NCBI RefSeq assembly: GCF_016638705.1
Contig: NZ_CP067341.1
Span: 3,165,501-3,229,500 of the forward strand
Origin: Lysinibacillus agricola
GTDB lineage: Bacteria > Bacillota > Bacilli > Bacillales_A > Planococcaceae
DNA: 64,000 nt
Direction: 5' to 3'
Position numbers and translations under genes: made by a program. Shown here piece after piece: positions 42,940 to 51,396 of this stretch (position 1 is the first letter of the stretch; each line of letters starts with the position of its first letter). The notes under the pieces were generated by a model that was not told where the DNA came from, did not search any database, and saw nothing but the letters and a program-made list of their open reading frames with translations.

Positions 42940-42978
42940 TTGGTTACTTTGAAACTCTTCCAAGTGTTGTTGTTTAGT
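42940..42978. repeat. Dispersed repeat family A, copy 4
   Basis: TTGGTTACTTTGAAACTCTT..AGTGTTGTTGTTTA. Copy 3 is inside the segment ending at 39190; copy 5 is at 45764-45802. Confidence 0.7.
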
Positions 42979-43052
42979 TTATGCTGCTGTTGTTAGTTCG
43001 GAATATAGTTTGATTTAAAAATGCTATTCATTCCTTATTTAACAGCAAATAC

Positions 43053-43095
43053 AAAAGCTCCATTCTGAAAAAAGATTGATCAAAATGGAACTTTT
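43053..43095. repeat. Repeat hairpin, also at 59757-59805
   Basis: AAAAGCTCCATT ... AATGGAACTTTT enclosing CTGAAAAAAGATTGATCAA; the 59.8 kb copy shares CCATTTTGAAAAAAGATCGATCAAAATGG. Confidence 0.6.
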
Positions 43096-43223
43096 CGTTT
43101 TAACTAAGTTTGAGACTTTTATAAAAAAGTTTGATCATTTCCTAATAGTGTTCCTTTACAATCGCACCCTTTAATGGAATAACGAACTAGCTTCTATTAG
43201 CTGATTTGTTGAATAAAGAAGTA

Positions 43224-43640
43224 TCATTTCTGGAGTTTTTCGGCTTCTTTATTATCCTGATTTGCTAATTCGCTTTCACCAATTTGCTCATAACAATTTG
43301 CTCTGAGTTTATATAGTGGAATTTTATCTTTATTAAGTTCTAACGCAGTAGTATAATATTTAATTGCTAATTCAAATTTATCTTGGGATTTCAATAAGTC
43401 AGCGATGATTCTATAAGGAATAGTTTCGTTAGCTTTAAGCGTAATAGAGTTCTTTAAGTCAGAAAATGCTTCTTCATTTTTACCTATTTCCACATATGCA
43501 AGTCCCCTATTATTTAGTACAATAGGGTCATTGGGATTATTATACAAGTATTCAGTTAAGTAGTCTATAACATCTTCATACTCATTAATCTCACCGTACA
43601 TAAGCCTTAAATAATAGCGTTTAATCAGTTCATTATCCAA
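43224..43640 (-). CDS. TPR-repeat protein
   Basis: 138 aa from TTG 43640, seven bases after AGGAGG; a longer frame to 43655 begins inside that site. Three to four TPR units are visible: YNNPNDPIVLNNRGLAYVEIGKNEEAFSDLKNSI, YRIIADLLKSQDKFELAIKYYTTALELN, LYKLRANCYEQIGESELANQDN. TPRs mediate protein-protein contacts; no catalytic or membrane part is present. Partner unknown and not obvious from neighbours. The following gap 43656-43981 (on the other side of the next gene) holds AT-rich repeat text with CCGTTAATTCAATAAG motifs. Confidence 0.85.
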   Translation of the reverse strand: MDNELIKRYYLRLMYGEINEYEDVIDYLTEYLYNNPNDPIVLNNRGLAYVEIGKNEEAFSDLKNSITLKANETIPYRIIADLLKSQDKFELAIKYYTTALELNKDKIPLYKLRANCYEQIGESELANQDNKEAEKLQK

Positions 43641-43981
43641 TAATATCCTCCTCAATTTCGTACTTTCTTTCAGTATATTTTAACATAATTTTCCTAATTT
43701 CGATATTGAGTGTTATTCAAAAAAATGGCTCGTTTCTGGAACAAGAAAAAATCCTGCATACCGACACAGGATTTTTGATCAATCTTTTTTATAAACGATC
43801 AGATTTTATTATAAATGATCAATCTTTTTTACAAAGCTCCAGCTGAAGGCCCGTTTGTTGAACACAAGTTAAACAACACTCTTCAACTAACCGCCCCGTT
43901 AATTCAATAAGAAAAAATAGCTGCATATGTAACTCAATGATCTTCAAGTAAAGCACTCCGTTACTTCAATAAGGCTGTGCA

Positions 43982-44476
43982 TTAAAAGTAATCGGGGATA
44001 TCAAGTGATATGGAGCCAATATCATTTTCTTTTGAGTAATACATACAAACACTGTCTTTATATTTTTGACTATCATTAGGTAGTACAATAAAACCTAATC
44101 CTTTGTAAAATTCTATCCCAATATCACTATAAAGGAAAAAGTTGTTACATTTTTCTTCCTGTTCTAATTTATTTATCGTTTCTTTGACCAATAAAGAAGC
44201 ATATCCGTTTTTTCTTAAATTTAAGGGAGTAGCGATTGAACCAATCCCTTTTACAATTTGGTTTTCAGAAAGATTTAATTCATATACGATGAGGGAACTT
44301 AATAGTTGCTTTGTATCTGTTGCTTCAAGAACGTACCACTTTCCCTTTTTATACTTATTAGAATCCTGGCACATAGTTATATATTCTTCATATGGCAGAT
44401 TATCTCCCCAAACATCATAGCCCATCTTATAAATTTCTATCATATCCTCTTTTATTGCTTCCCTAATTTTTTTCAA
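43982..44476 (-). CDS. GNAT-family N-acetyltransferase
   Basis: 164 aa. Acetyl-CoA binding loop region is GIGSIATPLNLRKNGYASLLVKETINKLEQE, followed by NNFFLYSDIGIEFYKGLGFIVLP, the usual GNAT beta4-alpha4 pattern. The start is TTG at 44476 behind AAGGAGAGG. The substrate is not predictable; the family modifies amines, amino acids and antibiotics. Isolated between repeat-rich spacers. Confidence 0.87.
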   Translation of the reverse strand: MKKIREAIKEDMIEIYKMGYDVWGDNLPYEEYITMCQDSNKYKKGKWYVLEATDTKQLLSSLIVYELNLSENQIVKGIGSIATPLNLRKNGYASLLVKETINKLEQEEKCNNFFLYSDIGIEFYKGLGFIVLPNDSQKYKDSVCMYYSKENDIGSISLDIPDYF

Positions 44477-44628
44477 AGTACCTCTCCTTGTGTTTTATAC
44501 CGTTTATACATTCTTTTCGACATTAAGGTTATCAAGACCTCTATTCTAATTGTGCTAAACTGCTCCGTTAATTCAATAAGAAAAAAAGAGCTGCATATGC
44601 AACTCAATGATCTTCAAGAAAAGCTACT

Positions 44629-44706
44629 CGTTAGCCATCCATGTAGCGCAAAAACCAGCGCTACACCACAGAAAATGAAAGATTATTACGTTCTTTCATG
44701 GGAGTT
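44629..44706. repeat. Dispersed repeat family C, copy 3
   Basis: CGTTAGCCATCCATGTAGCG ... GTTCTTTCATGGGAGTT; closest to the 17456 copy. The gap 44477-44834 holds this and CCGTTAATTCAATAAG-type motifs. Confidence 0.75.
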
Positions 44707-44834
44707 CAATAGCGTTTTGCTTATCTTAGAAACGGCCTTATTTTAAGTATAATTCTTCAGAAATTCTCGATATTTGTAATAAGTAGTGGATTACCTTATT
44801 TATTAATTTCCTCATATTGTTCTAGTTGATTTAA

Positions 44835-45057
44835 CTAAATTACTTCTAAATCATCCACTTCAAACAATCTTTTTTTACAATCTAAACAGTAAGCATATTT
44901 ACTTATTTTATGGTCTAAAAAATCGTAGTAATCACCGTTTTCTGCTTCCGAACCATCAAAATGATGTCTATGAATGGTACTTCCTTTTACATAATCCTTT
45001 GTATAGAACCCTTCTGTTGAGTCACAATGAGGACATTTTTACTGGTGCTACATACAT
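44835..45057 (-). pseudogene. Small zinc-ribbon protein with frameshift in an A-run
   Basis: AGGAGGTG precedes ATG 45057; the start frame reads MYVAPVKMSSL-stop. Removing one A from the AAAAA run gives MYVAPVKCPHCDSTEGFYTK, then DYVKGSTIHRHHFDGSEAEN and KYAYCLDCKKRLFEV to a stop at 44835: a 73-aa protein with CPHC and CLDC zinc knuckles. The intact ribosome binding site and single homopolymer change suggest a recent mutation, a slippage site or a sequencing error. Confidence 0.7.
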
Positions 45058-45169
45058 AATTCCGCACCTCCTAACTGCACAATCTTTATCTCAAAATACT
45101 TAACATGAATATTTTTTTCAAAAGAAACTATTAATTAGATTAATGCCATCTCTCATTTTTATAACTCTA

Positions 45170-45178
45170 CATATTATA
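45170..45178 (+). promoter_or_regulatory. Sigma-E/K-like -10 box CATATTATA
   Basis: Same nonamer and spacing as before YjcZ copy 2 (14744-14752), 23 bp ahead of YjcZ copy 3. Confidence 0.6.
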
Positions 45179-45201
45179 GATTGTAGAAAGGAGGTATTTT
45201 T

Positions 45202-45324
45202 ATGGAAAACTGTGGAGAATTTCGCGAAGAGCGTCGCAACAATGGTTCAGCATTCGCTCTAATCATTGTACTATTCATTCTTCTAATTATTGTCGGCGCT
45301 GCTTTCATGAATAACTCGTATTAA
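45202..45324 (+). CDS. YjcZ-family sporulation micro-protein (copy 3)
   Basis: 40 aa: a charged head MENCGEFREERRNNGSAFAL and a membrane helix [28 protein letters not shown] at 45187-45194. Head sequence differs from copies 1 and 2 (charged rather than Gly-rich) while the helix is nearly identical, suggesting the anchor is conserved and the head diversified. Own promoter-like box and terminator. A single Cys in the head could form disulphides in the spore coat. Confidence 0.87.
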   Translation: MENCGEFREERRNNGSAFALIIVLFILLIIVGAAFMNNSY

Positions 45325-45458
45325 CATTTCCGAATTTTATTATTGTCATAGATGCTTAATGTACAAAAATCACAATTAATAACCACTAAAACTCCCGTTG
45401 CTCATAATCATAGTAGGGTAAATCTAATTTAACCTAACACCTCTAGATTTGTTGGTCA

Positions 45459-45486
45459 GGGTCACTTAGCACCGGGTGACCCTTTA
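45459..45486 (+). terminator. Terminator of YjcZ copy 3
   Basis: GGGTCAC / GTGACCC stem, then TTTAATAG; homologous to the copy 2 terminator. Confidence 0.75.
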
Positions 45487-45635
45487 ATAGTTTCTTTCCT
45501 CATTTATTTGCCTACTTTACTGAACATTTTCTTTCAGATATTCACTTAATATAGTGATGTAATTTAAAATTCCACTTTGATATATCTTTTAAAGTAACCT
45601 TCTACTCCTTCTTATTCAACTAACCTGCGCCGTTA

Positions 45636-45803
45636 GTTTAAGTACATTTCTTCACAATCTTCATAATTAAGATAAATATCCAATAAGAAATTATCTCACC
45701 CCTAAAAATCTAATGGATTTTAGAAATGGTTTCATTTCACTTATAACCAAATTTATAACGCCATTGGTTACTTTGAAACTATTCAAGTGTTGTTGTTTAG
45801 TAA
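45636..45803. repeat. Segmental duplication, partner of 39013-39190
   Basis: Begins AGTTTAAGTACATTTCTTCA and ends in repeat A (45764-45802). Same order of blocks as the 39 kb copy with scattered substitutions. Confidence 0.7.
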
Positions 45804-45888
45804 CTATATTATAGTTGACGTTGTAATGATCGTATTGCCAAATCTAGAATAACGAATTTGTGTAAAAGTCTTTGTTATTCAAATTTTA

Positions 45889-46110
45889 TCATACAACTGT
45901 TTTCTTCTTGTGAAGAACTGGAACAACGGCTAAAACCTTAATAATAATAAATGTACGTTTAGCTTGCTTTTAAAGCAAAATGCTTGAAAAGAATCATCAA
46001 CAATTTTTCATGATTTTTACCCGCCTTTTTGTTATTACACCGCTCTTAGATATATACATTATGTTTAACATTTGATTACGTTTCATCGCTTTCATAAGCC
46101 GTTCTTTCAT
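45889..46110 (-). pseudogene. WYL-domain small protein, two frameshifts
   Basis: From ATG 46110: MKERLMKAMKRNQMLNIMYI, SKSGVITKRRVKIMKN, then a stop. The next frame continues DDSFQAFCFKSK and a third continues AKRTFIIIKVLAVVPVLHKK to a stop at 45889. Joined, they give the ~70-aa WYL-type protein often found beside yolD/uvrX polymerase genes in Bacillus. A GGGGGATGG site precedes it, and a LexA-type box lies ~45 bp upstream, consistent with a former SOS-regulated unit. Confidence 0.75.
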
Positions 46111-46153
46111 CCTCTACCATCCCCCAACAAGAATATTTGTTTGTTATCGCAAA

Positions 46154-46167
46154 AGAACAAACGTTTG
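46154..46167. promoter_or_regulatory. LexA (SOS) box
   Basis: AGAACAAACGTTTG matches 13 of 14 positions of the Bacillus consensus CGAACRNRYGTTYG. It lies upstream of the WYL pseudogene (minus strand) and ~190 bp upstream of the micro-ORF at 46356 (plus strand). Confidence 0.7.
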
Positions 46168-46355
46168 TATTCAAGCAAGCGTAAAATAATGGTAAATGAA
46201 AAAAGACCAGCTCGATTCTTAAAACGTAATTGCCAATCCGCTGTCTTTTAAATGTACTTTTGTATCCAAAACTGATAATTTAATTTTTAATTATTGTCAA
46301 TGCTTACAATTTTATAACGACTAATTACATTTAAAAATTATCAAGGAATGAACAT

Positions 46356-46487
46356 ATGAACAAATTAGAACAAATAACTAATGAATTACTTGAAGCTGGA
46401 TATACAATCGAGGAAATTATAGCAGCCTATAATAAGGTAATTAAGGCAAGTAAACAAACAGAAGCAGATGATAAAACAAATAGCTAA
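46356..46487 (+). CDS. Micro-ORF, 43-aa helical protein
   Basis: AAGGAATGAAC precedes ATG 46356. The product is MNKLEQITNELLEAGYTIEE then IIAAYNKVIKASKQTEADDK TNS: two amphipathic helices with a Gly turn and a polar tail, no membrane segment. It is followed by a strong hairpin, and the whole gene-plus-hairpin module has a decayed second copy at 21541-21683, which argues that it is a real, mobile or duplicated unit. Family not recognised. It could be a small DNA-binding or phage-derived protein. A LexA box lies upstream. Confidence 0.6.
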   Translation: MNKLEQITNELLEAGYTIEEIIAAYNKVIKASKQTEADDKTNS

Positions 46488-46518
46488 TTACATAGTTATT
46501 TGCTTTTATTAAGAGGAA

Positions 46519-46570
46519 AAGGTTCTTTTGATTTACATTTCGGAGTACCGAATGCCAACAAAAGAACCTT
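46519..46570 (+). terminator. Terminator-like hairpin of the micro-ORF module
   Basis: Perfect outer stem AAGGTTCTTTTG / CAAAAGAACCTT enclosing a second hairpin CATTTCGG-AGTA-CCGAATG. No long T-run follows, so it may be structural rather than a simple terminator. Confidence 0.6.
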
Positions 46571-46707
46571 AAATTAAGTTGTTTTTTAATAAAGTTTTAT
46601 TTAAATTCACTCTAAATTCTTGATTTTTCACTACATGTTTTGAAAAAATTGCATTACTTTGAAACTATTTTAGACACCATTAAAAATTTTAGTATCAATA
46701 AGTTATC

Positions 46708-47976
46708 TCAAGCTTTTCTAGACCAAATGACAACTGGTATAAGAATTAAGGATAATAGACCTCCAGCTAAAGATAATGTTGCATAGCTTGCATTAGCTAC
46801 TACCATGCCTGAGAGCGCACCACCAGAAGCTCCTGCTAGTGCAACTAAAACATCTATTTTCCCTTGCGTTTTTGCTCTAGTGGAAGGTTCAGTTGAATCA
46901 ACTATTTGTGTAGTACCACTAATTAAGCCAAAGTTCCACCCTAATCCAAGTAAAGAAAGAGCAATGATTAATAGAACCATAGAATCACTCGGTGCGAATG
47001 CCGCTAATAAACCAGCAAATAACAACGTCACTCCGGAAGCAATACTCATGACTGTTCGTCCGATTTTATCAACAAGAATACCTGTTACAAGCGACGGAAG
47101 ATACATTGAACCTACATGAAAACCAATAACAATTCCAACCTCCGATAAACCGTGACCATGATGTTTCATATGTACAGGTGTCATTGTCATAATTGCAACC
47201 ATTACAATTTGAGTAAGTACCATAACCGTTGCACCGACTGTAAGACCTCTTTTATTTAGTGCTTTTTTATTTAAGGATTCTGTCTTATTTCCATGCTCAT
47301 TTTCTTGTTTGTGTGCTTCTATCATTTTTGCAATTTCTAATGGATCGGGACGTAACATAACAAAAAGGACAAGACCCGCTAAGATAAAGGCTGTTGCTGA
47401 TAAGATAAATGGACCCGCAAGAGCCGGTACACCAATAGAAACAGCAAATTCCCCCATAATATCTACTAAATTTGGCCCTGCAACGGCACCGAATGTTGTC
47501 ATAACCATTGTAGTGCTGATAGCTGTTGCTCGTTGTTTATTATTTGCTAAATCTGTACCTGCATATCGAGCCTGTAAATTTGTTGCAGTCCCTGCGCCAT
47601 AGATTAGTAGAGAAGCAAATAGTAAAATGACACTATTCATCATAGCAGCAATTACTACACCAATTGCACCGAGTCCACCGACAATAAAACCTGTTGATAA
47701 ACCAGTGCGACGCCCATAACGTTGTGATAGTTTCCCTACAATTAAAGCTGCTCCTGCTGACCCTAAAGTAAATAAAGCGGACGGTACTCCTGCATAAGCA
47801 TCCGTTCCCAGCATTTGCTGAGCTAAGAGAGCCCCTACCGTAATACCTGCTGCAAGACCCGCTCCACCAAAAATTTGTGATAGACTTACAATGAGCAAGA
47901 CTCGCCTATATAGTTTTTTTAGCTTTTCAGGTGATTCTATATAACTCTCAATTGAATCTTGTGATTTATCGAACAC
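46708..47976 (-). CDS. MFS transporter (intact copy of a family broken twice nearby)
   Basis: 422 aa with 12 membrane helices; motif A-like GKLSQRYGRRTGLSTGF between helices 2 and 3, and KIGRTVMSIASG between 8 and 9. N-terminal ~25 residues are cytosolic. The start is GTG at 47976 behind AGAAGGTG. Its C-terminus is identical to the remnant at 32209, and its relative is broken at 13453. Just upstream on the same strand is a DsrE-like pseudogene, an arrangement often seen around sulfur or heavy-metal genes, but I see no direct evidence for the substrate. Confidence 0.9.
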   Translation of the reverse strand: MFDKSQDSIESYIESPEKLKKLYRRVLLIVSLSQIFGGAGLAAGITVGALLAQQMLGTDAYAGVPSALFTLGSAGAALIVGKLSQRYGRRTGLSTGFIVGGLGAIGVVIAAMMNSVILLFASLLIYGAGTATNLQARYAGTDLANNKQRATAISTTMVMTTFGAVAGPNLVDIMGEFAVSIGVPALAGPFILSATAFILAGLVLFVMLRPDPLEIAKMIEAHKQENEHGNKTESLNKKALNKRGLTVGATVMVLTQIVMVAIMTMTPVHMKHHGHGLSEVGIVIGFHVGSMYLPSLVTGILVDKIGRTVMSIASGVTLLFAGLLAAFAPSDSMVLLIIALSLLGLGWNFGLISGTTQIVDSTEPSTRAKTQGKIDVLVALAGASGGALSGMVVANASYATLSLAGGLLSLILIPVVIWSRKA

Positions 47977-48012
47977 TTATCAACACCTTCTTTCTATAAT
48001 TTATCTAGATGG

Positions 48013-48261
48013 TTAAAACGTAACCATCTTATCAGCCCATTCTACAACTTTAATGCAATCATCCATTGTAGAAATTGGACAGGAAAATGTTTTATCAAGA
48101 GATCGCAATTTTTAACATGTTCCGCAAGCTAAAAGTTCACCCATTAACTCTTTAAATTTATTCATTTCTTTTTTAACATTAAACCTTGGATGTTCAATGT
48201 TTTCACATTCTACAGCTTCACCCATTTTAACTTCATAAAAAAGAGAAGTACACTTTTTCAT
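48013..48261 (-). pseudogene. DsrE-family protein, truncated with in-frame stop
   Basis: Minus-strand frame MKKCTSLFYEVKMGEAVECE, NIEHPRFNVKKEMNKFKELM, GELLACGTC, then TAA, then in the same frame KLRSLDKTFSCPISTMDDCI and KVVEWADKMVTF to a stop. This is the second half of a DsrE/DsrF-like sulfur-handling protein with its conserved ELLACGTC cysteine. The N-terminal Rossmann half is missing and the stop replaces a codon between C and KL. The rest of 47977-48378 holds nothing more. Confidence 0.8.
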
Positions 48262-48378
48262 CCTGTATCCCATGATTGTTGCTTAATAACCATGTGAAAA
48301 AGTACATTAAAACATCATAAAGAAGGTAGAACTATCAAAAATAGTATACAGATTTGACAGTTCCTTTTTTACTGTTAT

Positions 48379-49566
48379 TCAATGTGCATGCATAACAACA
48401 TTCTTTTTCTTTGAATATAGTAAAAAAGTGATTGTTAAGCTTAAGCTAATAATACCGAAAACAAGCCCCATTCCACTTAAACCAATTAAATCTAACATCA
48501 TACCTGTCGACAATAAAACGACCTGAAAAATGACTGAATCTATCATATTGCGGAATGAGAAAAATCGACCATGGAAATCTTTTGGTACCTGTTTTTGAAA
48601 AATCACCATTGTCGTTGGGAAAAAACAGCCTACTGAAAAACCAAACACTCCAAACGCCATGAGTGCAAAGAATTTAATATCCGATAATAATAGCATTAGC
48701 TCCATCGAACCAATGATAAATGCTAATGTAAAGAGCAGTGTCCCAATTTTCACTCGTTCCGTAATGAATTTTAAACCAGCTGCACCTAGCATGAAACCTA
48801 TGCCCTCAACTGTATACAATAATCCTGATATCGTCGTTGAATGATGGATCTCAGAAATTTTCATAATAACTAAATTAAAGGAGCCTAAAAATAATGTTGG
48901 AATTAACATTAAAACAAGTGTCATTAAAACAACAGGGTGCTCCTTCACCATTGGTAATACCTCTTTAAAGCTGCCCTTTTTCTTATTTGTTATCGACTGA
49001 TTTGCCGTTTCATCTAATTGTAGGAAGCTTGTAATAACAAACATCATCATATAGACGATAAATGAAATGATGTACAACCATTTCAGCTCAAAGAAACTTA
49101 ACATGAATCCTGCAGCAGCAGTTCCAATAATTCTTGATATCGTTCGAGCATTCATTTGCCAAGCATTTAATGTAATTAAATCCTTATCCTTGACAATCAT
49201 TGGAATGATAGATTGTAGAGCAGGCATATAAAAGGCAGCTGCTATTTGCAACGTAATTAAAAAAAGAATCATCCAAATAACCGAATTTGTATAAAGTGCC
49301 ATAAACATAAATAACACACTTATAATTCGCCCTACACTCGCCAGCTGCACAACTGTTTTTTTCTTTGACTGGTCAATAATACGTCCTGCCAACGGACCAA
49401 CGACTAAACCTGCCAATATACCAATAGCAATAATTAATGATTTGTGAAAGTCAGAGGGAACGACCTCTTGCATAAAAGCAAGATTCCCTATAATCCCAGC
49501 CCACAAGCCAAGGCCAACGACAAATTCACCTAATAAAATAATCCATACATTCCGATTACGCCACAT
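48379..49566 (-). CDS. MFS transporter, macrolide-efflux-like
   Basis: 395 aa, 12 membrane helices. N-terminus MWRNRNVWIILLGEFVVGLG, motif A-like GPLAGRIIDQSKKKTVVQLA, and MPALQSIIPMIVKDKDLITLNAWQ, typical of the MFS_3 (MefA/YfmI-like) macrolide or drug exporters. The His-rich C-terminus (NVVMHAH) is notable. ATG 49566 behind AAGGAG. No regulator adjacent. The 350 bp upstream (49567-49917) is AT-rich with one terminator for the convergent-side gene. Confidence 0.88.
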   Translation of the reverse strand: MWRNRNVWIILLGEFVVGLGLWAGIIGNLAFMQEVVPSDFHKSLIIAIGILAGLVVGPLAGRIIDQSKKKTVVQLASVGRIISVLFMFMALYTNSVIWMILFLITLQIAAAFYMPALQSIIPMIVKDKDLITLNAWQMNARTISRIIGTAAAGFMLSFFELKWLYIISFIVYMMMFVITSFLQLDETANQSITNKKKGSFKEVLPMVKEHPVVLMTLVLMLIPTLFLGSFNLVIMKISEIHHSTTISGLLYTVEGIGFMLGAAGLKFITERVKIGTLLFTLAFIIGSMELMLLLSDIKFFALMAFGVFGFSVGCFFPTTMVIFQKQVPKDFHGRFFSFRNMIDSVIFQVVLLSTGMMLDLIGLSGMGLVFGIISLSLTITFLLYSKKKNVVMHAH

Positions 49567-49881
49567 GCAGTATCTCCTTGTTGTTTCAAATATTAATTAG
49601 TACATAGTAACAAAATTATAAATATTCGTACATATAAATATTACAATTCTTCTATATTTTATCTTTATAAAAATATTTATATCATCATCATTTTTCCTAA
49701 GGCATTATAAACCTTTAATTATGTTATCTCTCCTTTTCGAATCGCTTTTAAAAGTATACTATTTTCTTATAATGTAAGAATCATGCAAAAGTTTGAAATA
49801 GGCGATTCGAGTTTATTCCACGCTACTTCTGCCTTAGTGGTTCGGACTTGCATTCTATAGATTACATGCTCGTAGGGCGCA

Positions 49882-49913
49882 CAAAAAAACGCCCCACCAA
49901 AGGACGTTTTTAA
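49882..49913. terminator. Terminator of the DUF6241 gene
   Basis: AAAAACGTCC/GGGGCGTTTTTTT stem on the minus strand with T-run (AAAAAAA on plus), adjoining the stop at 49918. Confidence 0.7.
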
Positions 49914-49917
49914 ATTT

Positions 49918-50478
49918 TTACTTACCATAGATACGTTGCATTATTTCGTCAGAATGCTCGTTAAAATAAGTTTGACCGAAGAATTCTATTATATAATGAT
50001 GTTCTTCCTCTTCCGTTAACAATCCGTATGCTTTCCCGACAGTTCCCCCTTGATTTTTCCAAACAAAATTGTGTGCATCTACTGCATTTGAAAAGTCATC
50101 GTTTCTCCATTCATTAAGAATGTCTCTATATTTCTTTTCATGCTTGTAATTTGTATGGTCTAAAATTGTTAACATTGTTTCAACATTATTTTTTGTTAAA
50201 GGCATGAAGTCCCATTTATCTTCAGCTTTGACTTTTTGATGTGACATTGCATGAAGATATTGTTCAAATTTTGTTTCATTCGAAAGCCGATTTTTGTTAA
50301 CTTTTTCTGTAGTTAAATCAAAATCAAGATACAATCCGTCTAGTTGAGAACTATTAGGAGTTACTTCAACTGTTTTACCCTTTTCATTTGATTTTTCATT
50401 ACCGAACACAATTACCGTTGTAATTCCGACTATTATAGTTAACAATATGGCTAAAATAGTGTAAGAAAGTTTTTTCAT
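49918..50478 (-). CDS. DUF6241-like exported protein
   Basis: 186 aa from ATG 50478 (MKKLSYTILAILLTIIVGIT), chosen because GGGAGGTG lies just before it and the longer frame starts inside that site. One N-terminal membrane anchor or uncleaved signal, a polar linker, then a helical domain with FEQYLHAMSHQKVKAEDKWD, MLTILDHTNYKHEKKYRDIL and FVWKNQGGTVGKAYGLLTEEE. The HQKV-x-AEDKW and GGTVGKA motifs fit what I recall of DUF6241, a Bacillus family of unknown function. Single gene. Confidence 0.78.
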   Translation of the reverse strand: MKKLSYTILAILLTIIVGITTVIVFGNEKSNEKGKTVEVTPNSSQLDGLYLDFDLTTEKVNKNRLSNETKFEQYLHAMSHQKVKAEDKWDFMPLTKNNVETMLTILDHTNYKHEKKYRDILNEWRNDDFSNAVDAHNFVWKNQGGTVGKAYGLLTEEEEHHYIIEFFGQTYFNEHSDEIMQRIYGK

Positions 50479-50526
50479 AAGAAGCACCTCCCTTTACTGT
50501 TAAATTGGCACATCACCATAACGTGT

Positions 50527-50874
50527 GGTTGATTTCCGTTCCGACTGGGCGCTTTGTTGCTGCCGCTACGCTTTCGCACAGATAAAACATTGCCGCTGAC
50601 GCTTCGCTTTCGCACAGAGCAAAGCTTCCTGGGGGCATCCGATGAGCCGCTTGGGCCAACAGATGTTTTTTGCGCGAAAGCGTAGTGCTAACGTAGCGGC
50701 AGCAGAGGGTTTTGTATGTGCGAAAGCGTAGCGACAGCAACAGCACGATGTTGGTCACGAAGGCGTTATCACAGGACGTGATGCTTTTAGCCTTCGTTCC
50801 CCTATGTGCTCGCTCCAGGGTCTAATCTGTGACGCTAATCCCCAAGGAGTCGCCCAGTCGGAACGAAGATCAAC
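50527..50874. repeat. GC-rich composite repeat island with terminal inverted arms
   Basis: Arms at 50527-50550 and 50851-50874 are inverted, near-perfect copies (GATTTCCGTTCCGACTGGGC and its complement with one insertion). Inside are several units of the CTTTCGCACAGA...ACATT and TGCGCGAAAGCGTAG type in both orientations, giving long self-complementarity. The same building blocks form the arrays at 55637-55745 and 63155-63678. Distinctly GC-richer than its surroundings. The rest of 50488-51396 is AT-rich without genes. Confidence 0.8.
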
Positions 50875-51357
50875 TTACATATATATGGCATACGTTTTAA
50901 CGAATGTCATCCATAACTTTTGGTGTTGAGCCGTTAAATTTACTAAATAAAATATATTTGTTAAATTCAAAATCGTTTATCTCTGACTATATCCTTCACG
51001 TTAAATCTTTCGTCCAAGTGTAATCTTTTATATCTAAATCTATATATCAAATAATAGTCAACATCGTTTCGTTTTATTCATTTCAATTTTCTCTTCTTTT
51101 TATTGATCCCCTAAATATATATTGAAACGTTTTGCTGAACAATAATGTTCTTTGAACAGCTTCCCTTCGTATGGAACTTTTGAAAGATACTCGCTCAAAG
51201 TCTTGATTTTTATAAGTCGCGGGTGTTTTGACTAGACACTACACTGCAACAAACCTTTAAATATGATATCTCTCCTCGAATTGCTTTCAAAAATATACAG
51301 AAAGTAGACAGTTTGAGAAGAACAGAAAGATTGTATTAGAGGAGCTAATTACAAAAA

Positions 51358-51391
51358 AAAACACCGTTTGATTAAAAATCAAACGATGTTT
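51358..51391. terminator. Terminator of the metal ABC operon
   Basis: AAACATCGTTTGATT / AATCAAACGGTGTTT stem, T8 run on the minus strand. Confidence 0.85.
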
Positions 51392-51396
51392 CTTCT

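Noticed and set aside
50513..50758. 81-aa frame in the 50.5 kb island
   Set aside because: Composed of the same repeat units; no start signal.
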